Positions 13,834 to 25,608 of a DNA stretch of 64,000 bases are shown in pieces (position 1 is the stretch's first letter; each line of letters begins with the position of its first letter). Below the pieces are notes generated by a model. That model saw nothing but the letters and a program-made list of their open reading frames with translations. It was not told where the DNA came from and did no database searches. The stretch is taken from positions 13,642,914-13,706,913 of the forward strand of contig OX419343.1 of NCBI GenBank assembly GCA_948470475.1, given 5' to 3'. Source of the DNA: Galaxea fascicularis (taxonomy: Eukaryota > Cnidaria > Anthozoa > Scleractinia > Euphylliidae). The translations under genes and the position numbers were made by a program.

Positions 13834-13995
13834 TGATCGCAATTTTTACAATTGCTTAAAGCCCCATTGAAGTCCTGAATTTTTTTCAGGCTTCTTTACG
13901 CAATTGTAAAAATTGCGATTATAACTGCGACGATCATTCTTCATTTGATTTCATATCCGCAGTTCACATATGATTTCTTTCATATGCATCATTCA
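13762..13995. repeat. Long foldback element (~97-bp arms)
   Basis: The left arm (about 13762-13855) runs from GCATATGAAAAAAATCATATG through GATCGCAATTTTTAC. The right arm (about 13893-13995) is its near-perfect reverse complement. The loop is about 40 bp and contains CCTGAATTTTTTTCAGG, itself a hairpin. The arms include the same 27-mer that brackets the tRNA-like unit, so both belong to one repeat family. Confidence 0.75.
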
Positions 13996-14174
13996 CAGCA
14001 ATTATTTGTGGTAATGTTTTCTAAGAAGAGCATCTTTAATATTTAATCTTTAATCCGATTATTTATACACGGTAGAAATCATCAGGTACGATTAATTCCA
14101 ATCTTAATCTTGATATTATATTAACCGAAAACAATATGCTACTTATAAACCTGATTTCCATGAATGCCGTGTGT

Positions 14175-15330
14175 TTAAAAATTATGATAGAGAAGGCGTT
14201 TAAATCGATTTAATGAACTAGACTCTCTAATGTCACAGGGTAAGCTGTTCCAAAAAGTTGCGCCGCTGTAACTAGAAACTATTTTTCATATAGTTAGTTC
14301 TCGGAAAAGGAACAGCAACTTTGTTAACCGAATCCCTCAGAGCATAGTTTGATTCATCAGTTCGCCTTACAAATTTAGACATGAGATATTCGGGAACCAG
14401 ACCGTTTAAAGACTTGAAAACCATTAGGGCTTTCTGAATTTGACGTTGAGATTGCAAGCCTTTCCAGCTGAGTTTGTGAAACAAGGAATCGACATCAACG
14501 TTATAGCTTGATGAAGTTACTACTCGTGCAGCACGGTTTTGTAGTTTTTGTAGCTTGTTGGATAATGTTTTGGCACAATTACCATAGACCAGGCTACAGT
14601 AATCAAAGTGAGATTGAACAAGTGAGTTGAATAGAACAGAGTAAGATGAATTGAGGCGCAAATGACTTAACTGGCTCGCTTAAGGCTTCAATTGCGGACT
14701 AAGCGATTTTTTTACGCAACTTATTAATGTGGGAATGCCACGTTAGATATTCATCGATATATATTTCCACGTGACAGTTTCAGAGACGAAACTTGTAGTC
14801 AATCGGAACATTATCAATGTAGAGTTCGAGTGTATCAGAAGGAGTATTTAATCTTTGCCTGGAGCCGATCAACATAAATTCAGTTTTTGTAGCGTTCAGA
14901 GTAAGTCTGTTAGACACAAGCCATTTGCTTCAGTAGCTTTTAAAGGTCGTGAGATAGACTAGACTGCATTGGATGCAAATCTGAACAAGCATAAGAAATG
15001 CGGGTGTCATCAGCATACAATCTACGTATTGAACGATAGACAGGCAAATCGTTACTATAAATTGGAAATAAAAGAGGGCCAAGGATCATTCCTTGTGGCA
15101 CACCACATTTAAGAGTGACGACGACAGAGAGACAACCGAGAGACAACCGAGCAACGGAACACACAACGTCAAATACGATTTAAACCAATCACGAGTTTTC
15201 CCTTGAATTCCATTTCGGTTAGTAGTATCTCACAATCAACGGTGTCGAATGCCTTTTTTAAGTGAGACACACTACGGCAGTTACATAGCTACGGTCGATA
15301 TTAAATGCCCAACTGGACCTTCAAGTATAA
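14175..15330 (-). pseudogene. CR1/L2-like LINE reverse transcriptase, 5'-truncated and broken
   Basis: Read on the minus strand, the conserved order of a non-LTR reverse transcriptase is visible across several frames. A LKKAFDTVD block (RT motif A) lies near 15255, GVPQGMILGPLLFPIY near 15095, LYADDT (the catalytic Y-A-D-D) near 15010, and a TEFMLIGSRQRL block near 14870. Then come HINKLRKKIA near 14710, SLVQSHFDYCSLVYGNCAKT near 14590, and the tail RTNYMKNSF, which frameshifts into a YSGATFWNSLP block near 14250. The stop is TAA at 14175-14177. At least three frameshifts and several stops separate the blocks, and nothing of the endonuclease domain is present, as expected of a 5'-truncated dead copy. 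These elements retrotranspose by target-primed reverse transcription. Assignment to CR1/L2 rather than a neighbouring clade is tentative. Confidence 0.85.
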
Positions 15331-15339
15331 AAAGGGTAG

Positions 15340-17080
15340 AAATTCATCTTACTTTGAGAGAAACAGCAAAATTGAGCTGTTTGATATCACAACCGCCACG
15401 AAGTTCCCTGATATTTATCGCTAAATTGTGAATAACGTGTGTATAATGTGTTTAATTCCGATATTTTTTAGCTTTAGCGGAGTATTTTCCTAAAATCTTA
15501 GTTGAGTGTAATCAATTCTTGGTGATTTCAACCACCTTGGCGTGAAAGAAAAACTTAATTATGATGATTGGTCACATCACTAACCGTTTCGGTTCGTGAA
15601 TCTTATTTTGAATGGGTTTAATTTCCTTTTTAAGACATTGATTTATAGGACAACTCAGGGCATTAAACTATCCCTAAAGGCATCTATTTCGCCAATGTAT
15701 TGAAACTATTGAAATGTTATCGCTTAAGAGGTTTCCAGTATTTTATTCGTTGGCTGACTGATTAGTTAAGAGACAAGCGTGCCATCTATTTCCATAGCTA
15801 CCTGATTACTCTCATTGGTAATTTATATATATATATATTTTAAAAGACAGAAAAGTACGACAGAAAAGCTATTAAGCGCGTTTCTGGAGGCAATGTGGAG
15901 GAGTACGGTAAGTGTGATATTAAAATGATAATTTGTTGCTGTTAGCAAGGTAGACGCATAATAGCTTGATATATATTGATAAAAAAAATGCATTTTGGCA
16001 TTGACCTTAAAATCTTAGAATATTCTATATATTTCTTTTTTTAGATTTCATTAATTGACTCTCTTGTTACTCGAGCATCGGAAGCTTTTAGTCATGGCCA
16101 TTAGGCTTATCTTTCCATTCAAGAGCTGAACATCTCTCTTACTTCAGACAGGTTTATGTTATGGTTAAATCCCGGACACAATTCAATTTTCATGAATTCA
16201 ATGCCATTCACTTTGTGCAAAGCAACCTTGAAACTGGGACAGATGTTTGATAAGATATTTGTCTAATCTGTTTCAAGGATTTTGTCGGCATGTTTTGTGG
16301 GGGTCTCTCGTATCAGTAACCGAGCGGTTTTAACTGCTTAAAAGGGTTCGTGAACAAGATCGGTTTATTATGCGAATTCTTGTTTAGAAGAAACAGCGCT
16401 GCCTTGGATCCTCCATTAGGGCAAAGCTGGTCGCTAGGAGACTTTTAATGAGAGATTTTGTTTTGCTTTTCTTTCTGAAAGAACAATCATGACTAAGTCA
16501 ACGCAGTTTGTCGGAAAACCAAAGTAAATACACCAGGCAATCAGAAAAAGGGTGAAGACTGCGGTGAACTAGTCAGAACTCGAAGTAATTACCAAAAACC
16601 GGCGCCAAGCGCGGGAATATTGCGCGGAAAGAAGTAACCGGATCGGTCAGTTTTGGTTTGTCCTCGCATTGGTCTACCACCAATCAGAGAGCAACGTAAG
16701 GCGAAACTTACGTAAACGAGAATTACTTTGGAGTTTCGACACTCGACTGAAAACCACCATATCTGTAACAAATTGGTGTATGGTGCTGCACCGTAGCTGC
16801 ACAGTCGAAAGCAAGTGACGAATAGATCGAAAAATTTGACGTCAAAGACTGAAACATGTTACGGGACGTTTTTCAGTACAAGATTTAAGAATGGTTAGGA
16901 AATATCGCAATGTTTCTGATCATAAGCGAGTAATTTAAGTGTTTTATACCAATCCTTAGAATAACGCCATAAAACTGATGACGGTATAACGAGCGTTGGA
17001 TTGTGAAGATGTGAGAGGTGCAAATTTCCTCTATTTGCTAAGCCCGGCCTACGTAAGTGCATGACTGAGTTGTCCCCTTA
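15340..17080. other. No recognisable gene
   Basis: AT-rich sequence with a (TA)n tract at 15827-15838. No domain-bearing frame and no paired splice sites seen. Confidence 0.4.
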
Positions 17081-17083
17081 TTA

Positions 17084-17430
17084 TGCCTGGTTTCCATGTG
17101 ATCGCTACGATCGCCACGGCGATCTTTGCAGTCGCTGCGATCGCCGGAAAAAGAGAGACCAGTGATCGCTGCGAAAACCAAAATTCAGCGATCGATATAA
17201 TTTGCATGTTCGCTGAAATAAAGGCCATTTGGGAAAGTTTGATCGCTGCGATCGCCACGATCGTCGAGATAGAAATTTTTCTATCTCAGCGATTGCAGCG
17301 ATCGCAGTCGCTACGATCGCTGCAGTGGCAGACCAAGGCGTTTCCATATGATCGCTACGATCGCTGCGATGGCTGAACACGTTTCTCGGCGATCGCAGCG
17401 ATCACAGCCGGATCATATGGAAACCAGGCA
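17084..17430. mobile_element. GATCGC-rich MITE
   Basis: The ends form a terminal inverted repeat: TGCCTGGTTTCCATGTGATC at the left and GATCATATGGAAACCAGGCA at the right, with one mismatch. The ~347-bp interior is dominated by GATCGCTGCGATCG and GCGATCGC palindromes on both strands and codes for nothing. The left flank is TTA and the right flank TTC, which could be a mutated 3-bp target duplication of the PIF/Harbinger type, but this is not certain. Long open frames on both strands here are by-products of the repeat. Confidence 0.75.
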
Positions 17431-17784
17431 TTCAATGCCAATGATTGGTTGCAACTCGTATATGACAATTAGCCTGTCAGTAAGAAATTTGAGTTGTGCC
17501 TGTAACGAAATGAGTGAAACATTTCCCGCGAGGTCCGCCAGCTGTAACCGATCCCTATTATCCTGCGAACGTACTTTTCATATTTTCCACAAAAAAAAGG
17601 GGAGAGGGGATTTGGCCCTCCTGGCCCCTCCCCTTGCGCGTTGCCTGTGTTTTCTCTTGTCATTAATGGTCACCCCACTCGCTTTCGCAAAGCACCCGGC
17701 ACCTCAGACGCTCCACGATGACACAGTTTACTGGTGAATCCACGGAGGTTTTACGCTATATTCATAGACGTATGGACGTTCTAT

Positions 17785-17948
17785 CTGGGCACAGAGCGGG
17801 CAAACTAGCTTTTCCAAAGCCACACACAAACTATATGAAAAATAGCTTCAGCTACACTAGAGCAGTTCTTTGGAATAGCTTACCAATCAAGCTGCGGCAG
17901 GCTGACTCCCTTAGAGCGTTCCGAGCTGGCTACGAGTGTTTCCTCTGA
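17785..17948 (+). pseudogene. LINE ORF2 C-terminal fragment
   Basis: Translates to a tail with HTNYMKNSFSYTRAVLWNSLP followed by LRAFRAGYECFL and a stop at 17946-17948. The same TNYMKNSF...WNSLP signature ends the minus-strand LINE at 14.2 kb, so this is the extreme 3' end of a CR1/L2-like element in the opposite orientation. The following ~200 bp of AT-rich sequence would be its 3' UTR. No upstream RT motifs remain. Confidence 0.75.
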
Positions 17949-18149
17949 TCAAGTGAAATTTAGAATTTTACACATGGCACTTATGTAAAGCAAGTTTTAT
18001 TTTGTCATATAACATTATAGTTATATAGTTATTGTTTATTCGGAGTAATTTTTGAGTAATATAGGTCTAGCCGTTGCATATTATAATTCTGGTACATATT
18101 TAGGTTTTCATAGTTATACGTTGTGACTGATGAGTTTACCGTATCCTAT

Positions 18150-19660
18150 TCCTAAACAAGACATACACCTCACCCTCTGTTAGTCAGACACCACACCAGG
18201 TCACACACATTCACAGGCAGTTAAGATGGCCGGTTTAGTCTGCAAGATTCCTCAGCCGAAGTACCGGCCATCGAACTGAGAAACAATGAGACCGATCACG
18301 GAGAAGGAAGTGAAAGTGGGCGCTAGGAGAATGCACGAGCTAGCCGATCTCGGCTCTAGAGTGAGCTAAAGGTATGCCCATTAGATTTACTATTTCAAAA
18401 CGTAATGATACTACAAAGTGAAGACGCTTTCTGTCTCTCTATGTCACCACAGAAAAGATGAAAATGGAGAGTGATTAGTAGGGGGGAAGCGAAACACAGA
18501 AATGGATAAGTCTAATCAATAGCCAAAATAATGAACTCAGTCTTAAATGTACGAGCAATTTTTGTTTGAGGAAATGTCAAGGAGTAAACAGTCCTAATAA
18601 AATTATGGTTTTGTAACATGCCCTGCGTGATCCAGTCAAGCATAAGCAACGCATTTGTGCCGTCAAGTCTCTGAGTCAAATTAAATATTTCATTGAATTA
18701 CTACTTCAAATTTAGTTTTGAAAAAGTGTAGGTTAGTCTCAGCAATTAGTTTGGTGGTCTTTGAATTGACCTGACGAAAACATTTGGCACAATAACTTTC
18801 AGCATGATGCAAGGACATCAGAGAATACCGCTCCACTCGGGAATATTTTTTGCCGATTTTGTTTCACCCACGAAACGTGTTCTCGAAGCTTCTGATCCGC
18901 CTAAAGACGCCAAAAAACTAACAAAACTTACTAGCTAGTCAAAGAATCACATTCTTATCTAGCAAAAGTTCGACTTTGTTTTTTAAGTGGCTGCTTTTCA
19001 TGATGATAATCTTTAGTGACTTCGCTGCAGTGCTTTTAGTTGCCGCTTGCCCGTTGAGTGTAAAATATTTCGTTAATTAAAGAATATCCTAACTGTCACA
19101 TTTTAAAAAATTACTTCCCGTATCAAGGGGATCATATACCCATGAAGTCAGCAAAAATACTATTTAACCTTAGCTAGGGTTATAAAAAACGCAGCGAGAA
19201 ATTTAACAGGAAATGAAAGATGCCAAACATGGCATCCACGGGAAACAAACTGAACGCGAGCTTTCTTGGCGTTTGGATCCGTTCCGCATTCTACCTCAGT
19301 TTTTCATGACTGAGATAGGGAAGTTGTAGTATCAAAACGAAGGGGAACTGGATCCATAGTAACGGCGAGTGACGTCATAATGCCGGATCAATCGGCGTTT
19401 GCCTGATCACGCCACGCCGCCTTGGAGGAAGAGGGATGTGAAAATGGGTGTGTTATGTGTTTGTCTGAAGAACCGTTTTGAGTCTTTGAAACTCTGTATC
19501 AACTTCATTCTGAAAATTTCACCATTCTCTCGAAGCCCTTCTGTATGCCTTTGACGATATCAAAACCGAGTTTCAGATATCATCGATGGAGTTGAGCCAG
19601 GGCTGAGCGGCATACATCCATTTAGATCAAGGTAAAAAGTTTTTAAAAGTAAAAACGAAG
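18150..19660. other. No recognisable gene
   Basis: Unique-looking sequence with no supported feature. A GGATCC-containing stretch near 19277-19356 has two loosely inverted GGATC words but no clear element ends. Confidence 0.35.
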
Positions 19661-19673
19661 TGTCTTATTATAA

Positions 19674-20098
19674 ATGACCGGTAGCCGGTCGAACCCTAAA
19701 TCCTGCTTGTAGCCACTGTTATGGTCGGCAGTCTTATTCGGGCTTCCTATCAAGGGCCTTGTTATCTTTAGATTTGATACTACGGGAAGATTAAGTGTGT
19801 TTTAGGTTGGGGATTAGGGCGAGGAGTCGAGGAATATGGACGTTTGTATTAGGCTTGAAGATCATGACTGGCTGTCGGTCATTTCAATTTGTACGTTGAC
19901 AGTTTATTTTAATAAAACTGCATCGATTTCTTAACTGTTAGTTCGATAGTTAAGACTGTAAATGCAGTCGTTTGTTGAAACTCATAGTTCAAATGGGACA
20001 AATTTCTCAATTTGTCTGAATTTGTTAAGGAAATATCGGACTGCCGGTCATTTAGTGTTTTTACAACCTTACAACCTTGACCGGCTGCCGGTCTAGAC
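19674..20098. repeat. Four dispersed GACCGG..CCGGTC near-palindromes
   Basis: The words GACCGGTAGCCGGTC (about 19677), GACTGGCTGTCGGTC (19865), GGACTGCCGGTC (20038) and GACCGGCTGCCGGTC (20083) lie within 425 bp. Each is a near-perfect inverted repeat of 6-7 bp arms, and several are followed by ATTT or TA. Between them the sequence is unrelated, so they are either remnants of a repeat unit or spaced binding sites. Confidence 0.55.
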
Positions 20099-20536
20099 TG
20101 AATCAGGATAACTAACTTGTTTTCTTTAATCTAAAGCCAAACTTCACGGACAACGCCCTATATAGTTACTTTTTACTGGGTTCTTTATTTGTCTTTATTA
20201 TATGGCTAGTGTTTGTATACGATATAACGCGCGTTCTGATTGGCTAAGCAAAGCGAAGCGCTAGGGCATTATTCTCCCGTAATGCCCACGGGCCGATTAC
20301 GGATGATGCAAATTAGGAACAAAAACAACAAAAAGTCATCCAAAGGCCACATTTGTTTTATTCACATTGAAAATTGGTGCCTCAAGAGCAAAAAACTGAA
20401 AACAAGACCAGGAAAACTGTTGGTGAAACGTTTGACCTGAGTTTCGAAAAAATTAATGAATAGATTACCGTGAAGCGACGACTTGGGCTTGAACTATTTT
20501 TTTTCCCTTAGAACCGTTGTGTTAGCCATATAATAA

Positions 20537-20690
20537 ACAACTTAATAACCTCGACAGTTCGGTCGTTACGGGAAAATCTCAAACCTCGGCCTAGCTGTAT
20601 TGACCTCGCTATCGCTCGGTCAATACGGCAAGGCCTCAGTTTGAGATTTTCCCGTAACGACCTCACTCTCGGTTATTAAGTAGTTAGTTG
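20537..20690. repeat. Foldback MITE with ~70-bp arms
   Basis: The left arm runs ACAACTTAATAACC...GGTCGTTACGGGAAAATCTC...TATTGACC and the right arm returns as GGTCAATACGG...GAGATTTTCCCGTAACGACC...GGTTATTAAG. The tight centre is TCGCTATCGC. The arms pair over nearly their full length with a few mismatches. It has no coding content. Confidence 0.8.
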
Positions 20691-20699
20691 TGTTGATAT

Positions 20700-23600
20700 T
20701 CTGTATCAAGTCTACATCGCTGTCGGTACCGTTCTTTTGTTCCTTTTTTATTCCAAATTTGATACCAATTCCTCGTCAAAACTACTTCAATTGGAAATAT
20801 TGGAGGATAAGTTTCCACGTTCTTGAACATGAAATCCATCAATTTCCAACTAAGGAATGCCCCAAAATTTCACCAAGTTTCAGAGCCTTCAAAGTGCCAA
20901 ACGAATAAACTCGTCTGACTGAATCAAATTTCGGACCATCCTTCTCACTGAGTAACACAAAGATCTCTTTCAACAAGAAGTGATGAGAACCCACGCCACT
21001 GGTAGAATGAGAACAGAATGTGTAGCTAAGATGCCGCTAACAGGCGAGGGTCACTCTCAAGACGATTTTGCAATTTTTCTCAATGTTTCGAGTTTTTCTA
21101 CAATCACCAATTCCCAAACTTCCAATAGAAAAGATCCCGAAAAGATCATTGGGATCAGCGTTTCTTTTCAATGTGCTTGATAACAAGAAGAGATCATGTT
21201 GTTTTTGAAAAGGAGTACTGACGAGTTTTAACACTAGGGCAATAATTCTTCCACGTCTCTATTCTTACTTTGGGCGATAAACACCTCGGGTCTTTAATTT
21301 CAGGTTAAATTTGAAGGTAAAGATGAATAAAATGAAATCTAGACATGAACGTAATTTGCGTTACAGACTGATTTTGCAATATTTGGTTTAGATTAAGATA
21401 TGACGCAATTGTTGTACTTGTTGCGCCGATGGGTGTTACGAAAAAAATGTCAAGGCGTTTAAATTTGCAGTTAAATATTGGATCTTGCTTAGCAAAACAA
21501 ATATGAAATGGAATGATAGCAAAACCAGAATTAAACCAAAATTCGCTTCGTTGGCGGATAAATTAAAGGTCTTTTTTGTTATTGTTATCTACCAGCTAGA
21601 TTCTTCTCCAAACGAGAAGGAATTGAGTGGATCGATATAAAGTACATACCAATTCAAAGCACAACAAAGCTCTGCGTTTCAAGATAATTCAACCCTTTTT
21701 CTTCAGCAATGATCTTCGCAGCTCGCCAGAAGCAGGTATGAAAAGAAACCAATTGAAATCCGGATTGAATACGGCAGCCGTCTTCACACAAACGTAACAA
21801 CGTGCAACTGAAGCAGCCGATGACGGATGCTACATGTCGTTTTTGTCCCAAAAATAATGGATAACCAGAAAAAAGCTGAATAAATGGATTATTCATCCGC
21901 CGGTACAACTCAAACTGTCAACATTTTTCACAACTCCAGACACAAAGACGTCAAGATATGACATTTCTGAATGCACCTGCCTCGTGTTCCATGGGGCTAG
22001 GACTGCATGAAGAAACGTACAAAATATGAATTGCATTTTGTGCCTCAATTGAAACAAATTTTGTTCGCAGTTTAACAGCAAAAAAGTAGATTAGCCAACG
22101 AGATCCAGGCCTCAGTTTTGATCGCAAACGTGAATGTCATACAGGCTTCATTATAAACTTGACGGATCGGAGTTGATATAGTTTATAAAACGATTTCTTA
22201 ATCTTCCTCCCCGCCTAAAATTTGCTTTGCTCACAGGCTCCAAATAACTGAAAAAATGTTGCTTCTCTGTCAAAAATTAACTCAATATTCTTTCCATTAT
22301 CCCCGTTCTCAATTTCACCTTATTTTAATTTTTCATCTCTTTAAGTAACCGTCTATCACCAGGACTTAATAAAACTGGCAAACGAAGCCATGGCTACAAC
22401 TATTAAAACATTTCACAGCATGCATGTACTTAGCTAAATAAAAAAGAAAAGTTTTCTTGATTGCCCCTTCGAAGACTTTCAATTATCAATTTTGTGTCAT
22501 ATAATTGGCTGTGCTCTCTAAAGCGGAACAAAAGATACAAAGGGCGAACGTCGACGAAGTTGTTAGAATCTGGATCTGCAAGGTTCTCCTGTAGCCCGTA
22601 AAGATCTTCCTAAATTCTAGCTTTTCTTACAAGGAGACGAATCTTTAACAGACAGAAACATAGCTAACATGGGCTCTGCATACCGGTTCCCCATTTTAGC
22701 AATCTTGTGTACAGTTGGTGAAAGCCAGCCATTGGTTATCCGTCATTCTTCTTTAGAAGATATTTGTGAAGAAGCCCGTACTGTTCTGACCATTTAGAAA
22801 CTGATGATTACAAGACTTTCACGGTTTTCAAAGAAAGTGTTTTCTCCGAAGTTAGTTCAATTTCGACATCAGATAAACCAACAGTGCACATTTTTGACAC
22901 GAAAATACTATGAAAACCTACGCAGAAAACCTTTGTTAAGGATTTCCTTCTCGGTTAAAAAAGTGACATTGCGCAATTATTCATAAGAAAAAGACCGTCT
23001 CCATTTTGGGGTAAATATCGACAGGTCCTAGCGTGGTTCTATTCACAAATGCATCGCCTCGTAAACCTCTTTTCCGCAAAAACATCAAATCCAACTTTTG
23101 AAGGATGGAAATGGATAACAACAGCTTTTATTTCGGAAATCACGTGTCACGGTTCAGTATGAAATGTTAAGTTCCGATCGAACGTTACTGAAAAGATGGC
23201 TCTGAAAAACAAAATAGTGTACAGGATAAATGACTGAAACGAGGCGATGACGCTCCACCCATCAAGTTATCATGTCGGTTTCCCAGTCGAAATATATATA
23301 TTTTTTGCATTAACCTAAGCCGCCGGCTAGATTTTAACCCACAAAAAACACACGTGAACTTTGACGGTATGGACATGGAGAAAAATTATCAAAAACAAAC
23401 AGAACTAAATTTATGCCAAAAAGGAAACGACACACCAAATTAATTAAAAATAAAAAATACTGAGATGAAAGACCGACGTGGTGTGTCACTTTTGGTAATG
23501 AAAAAGTAGGCAGGTGTATTTATTTGTGCGTTTGGCAAGCAAGACTGTTTCCGTTGAAATAAAACGTAGCTTTCTTTCGACGAGATAAAATTTGTAACTT

Positions 23601-24000
23601 TTGTCAGTTTGTCAAGTTTTTTCCAGTGCCTGTCAGCTGTGGTCCGTCACTGCAGCTTACAGACTCCTTACAGTTATAATAAAGGAAAGGGGAAGACATT
23701 TTAGACATGTGGGAATAATTTGAAATGAGTAAAAACATCATTTTATAAATACGTATCCAAAATGTTTATTAGAATAAATACGACAGTCCGAAAAGACGAA
23801 TAACAGTCATTATTCAACATCATTGAGACATTTCCCAAATATGGTCAAGTTGCACTCGATACGTCTTCGTATGTCGAGGAGAAAACCTGAAAATTTCCTC
23901 TTTTCTTCCCGTTAGAAAAAAAATTCGCAAACTGTGCTTTGTTATCGCCGTGTTGAACAATAAAATGCTTATCCTTCTCAATCTTGCGAAATATCCACAG
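20700..24000. other. No recognisable gene
   Basis: A 3.3-kb AT-rich stretch with only short frames that lack domains, signal peptides or paired splice sites. Nothing in it is supported as a gene. Confidence 0.4.
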
Positions 24001-24195
24001 ATCTTAGCCAACTCCGGCTACGGCCTCGTTGGCTAAGTACCAAGCGATGCTCCTCGCGCGCGGTTTCGTAGCAAAATAGTTTTAAAATTATCCAGTGTAT
24101 AATAATACACTTGAAAACATTACTCAGTTCTGATTGGCTAAAAAGGAGTGCATTTTTAGTGAACATAGTGCAGAAAAGTGAAACATCAGTGCAAA

Positions 24196-24440
24196 TTAAA
24201 ACGAAGATTTCCGAAGTTAAAACGAAGACTTGAAGACCACCGAAGATTGTAAGAAACCTTCCGAAGATTTCCGAAGATCGTAAGAACCCTCCCGAAGATT
24301 ACCGAAGACCACACAAGGATTTCCAAAGATCATCCGGATCCTTACGAAGATTTCCGATGATTAGCCGAACACTTCCGAATATTTCCGAAGATGTTTGACA
24401 ATCTCCGGATATCTCCAAAGATCACCGGATATTTTCAAAG
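24196..24440. repeat. GAAGATTTCCG minisatellite
   Basis: Degenerate tandem units of roughly 11-25 bp built on TTCCGAAGAT and CCGAAGATTTCCGAAGA, drifting toward TCTCCGGATAT at the right end. At least twelve units can be followed. The unit is itself partly palindromic (TTCCGAA). It lies directly left of the hairpin at 24.6 kb. Confidence 0.7.
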
Positions 24441-24552
24441 CTTTTCCAAGTTTTGAAAGATTGAGGGCAATGCCTTCTGCATACCTCAGTAGTCAATGTA
24501 TGTTCCGAGGCTTTAAAAGGTCTATTTTTTCAAGTGTATTATTAATAAGTGA

Positions 24553-24556
24553 TCAC

Positions 24557-24592
<36 letters not shown>

Positions 24593-24712
24593 TTGTAAAT
24601 TTTTTCAAAGACCATAAATTGCACTAGCCCTACGGGCTTGTGCAATTTTGTTGGTCTTTGAAAAAGTTTACTCGTGCTTGTTTATTCCAAATTGCACTCG
24701 AAATCATGGGAT
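24553..24712. repeat. Foldback hairpin with ~75-bp arms
   Basis: The left arm CATGATTTTTCTCGTGCAA...GGAATAAATAAGCAC...TTTTTCAAAGACC...AAATTGCAC is mirrored by GTGCAATTTTG...GGTCTTTGAAAAA...GTGCTTGTTTATTCC...CATG. The loop is AGCCCTACGGGCT, also self-complementary. Together with the TTAGCCAAC..GTTGGCTAA palindrome at 24003-24035 and the minisatellite it may form one composite mobile element of about 0.7 kb. Confidence 0.8.
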
Positions 24713-25161
24713 TACCTATACAAAGAGAACTTAACTACAAAACCAAGCATGAACACGTTTCTTTAATTAGTTTGGCAGGTTTATACGCCATTTTAAGCTC
24801 TATAATGAAAGATGGTAATGCGCAGACGTAAACAGCATCATAATATCCTGTGTTATCGGTGTGTTATCACGCGCATTTCGCTCTTAAAATCTCCCCAATC
24901 TTCCCTCATCTCTGAATAACTCCAGCCTGTTTTCCCTGAATCTCATTAAAAATGTCTTCCAACAATTATGCACCATGCTGGGCCGGCGGGCTGATTATTG
25001 TCGCTCATTTCGGAGTCCATTTCTCCGAAACGAATGAGATTAGTGGAAAGAACTTCAAAGCCGTAACAGAACATTTGCTGTAGCTTCTATCGCGGCCACA
25101 ACCTATTCCACATAAACTTGTACCAGGCAAATAAGTGACCTGTTTGCTGAAATTTCTCAGC

Positions 25162-25466
25162 CTTAACGTGCACCTAACCCCAAAATATTTTTTCGCTTAA
25201 TATTTCTTTGCACCTGTTCGAAACACATTAAGCCCTTTTTAAAACAAGTCTGTTTGTCAGGCGTTTCTTCCTTCGCTTTCTCGCTCTTTTTGCCTTCCCC
25301 ACCCTAGGAACGCCTGATACTCAGGCTAATGATGGCGAGATTCCGTAACTTTTACAGCCTATAAAAAGTTTGGTTGAAATAGGCGCAAAACGGCGTAATA
25401 TGTTTCGGACAGGTGCAAAGATTTATTTAAGCGAAAAAATATTTTGGGGTTAGGTAGACTTTAACT
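25162..25466. mobile_element. MITE at the 3' end of NHEJ1
   Basis: Terminal inverted repeats of roughly 60 bp: the left has ACCTAACCCCAAAATATTTT then TCGCTTAA..CTTTGCACCTGT, and the right has ACAGGTGCAAAG..TTAAGCGA then AAAATATTTTGGGGTTAGGT. The interior holds a second nested GGCGTTTCTTCC..GAACGCC stretch. The right arm supplies an AATAAA (minus strand, 25422-25427) about 90 bp past the NHEJ1 stop codon. No clean target duplication was found. Confidence 0.75.
25422..25427 (-). promoter_or_regulatory. Candidate polyadenylation signal of NHEJ1
   Basis: AATAAA on the minus strand, about 90 bp downstream of the NHEJ1 stop, inside the right arm of a MITE. It is the first canonical hexamer after the stop that I noticed. 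Its use is inferred, not shown. Confidence 0.4.
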
Positions 25467-25515
25467 AGGCCAAGAAAATCAGCGTTTGGTGAAAGGTAGT
25501 AAACGCGAGGTTAAA

Positions 25516-25608
25516 TTACAGGTTAATCTTCCGCTTTTTTCTCTTTTTTCGTTCCGCTTCAACTGCAAGTTTTTTCTGCAATGCTTCTCTTCTGAGAAGC
25601 TCCATATC
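25516..25608 (-). CDS. nhej1: NHEJ1 exon 8 (C-terminus, Ku-binding-like)
   Basis: Acceptor TTGTCTTAACAG|GATATG, then 30 codons and TAA at 25516-25518. Encodes an amphipathic helix ([19 protein letters not shown]) followed by [11 protein letters not shown]. Position, phase and the terminal basic-plus-hydrophobic signature fit the XLF C-terminal Ku-binding motif, although human ends in GLFS rather than INL. It lies 1.9 kb from exon 7. Confidence 0.75.
   Translation of the reverse strand, partial: DMELLRREALQKKLAVEAERKKRKKRKINL

Noticed and set aside
17083..17380. Ala/Ile/Thr-rich frames on both strands near 17.1-17.4 kb
   Set aside because: They arise from the GATCGC palindrome repeats inside the MITE.
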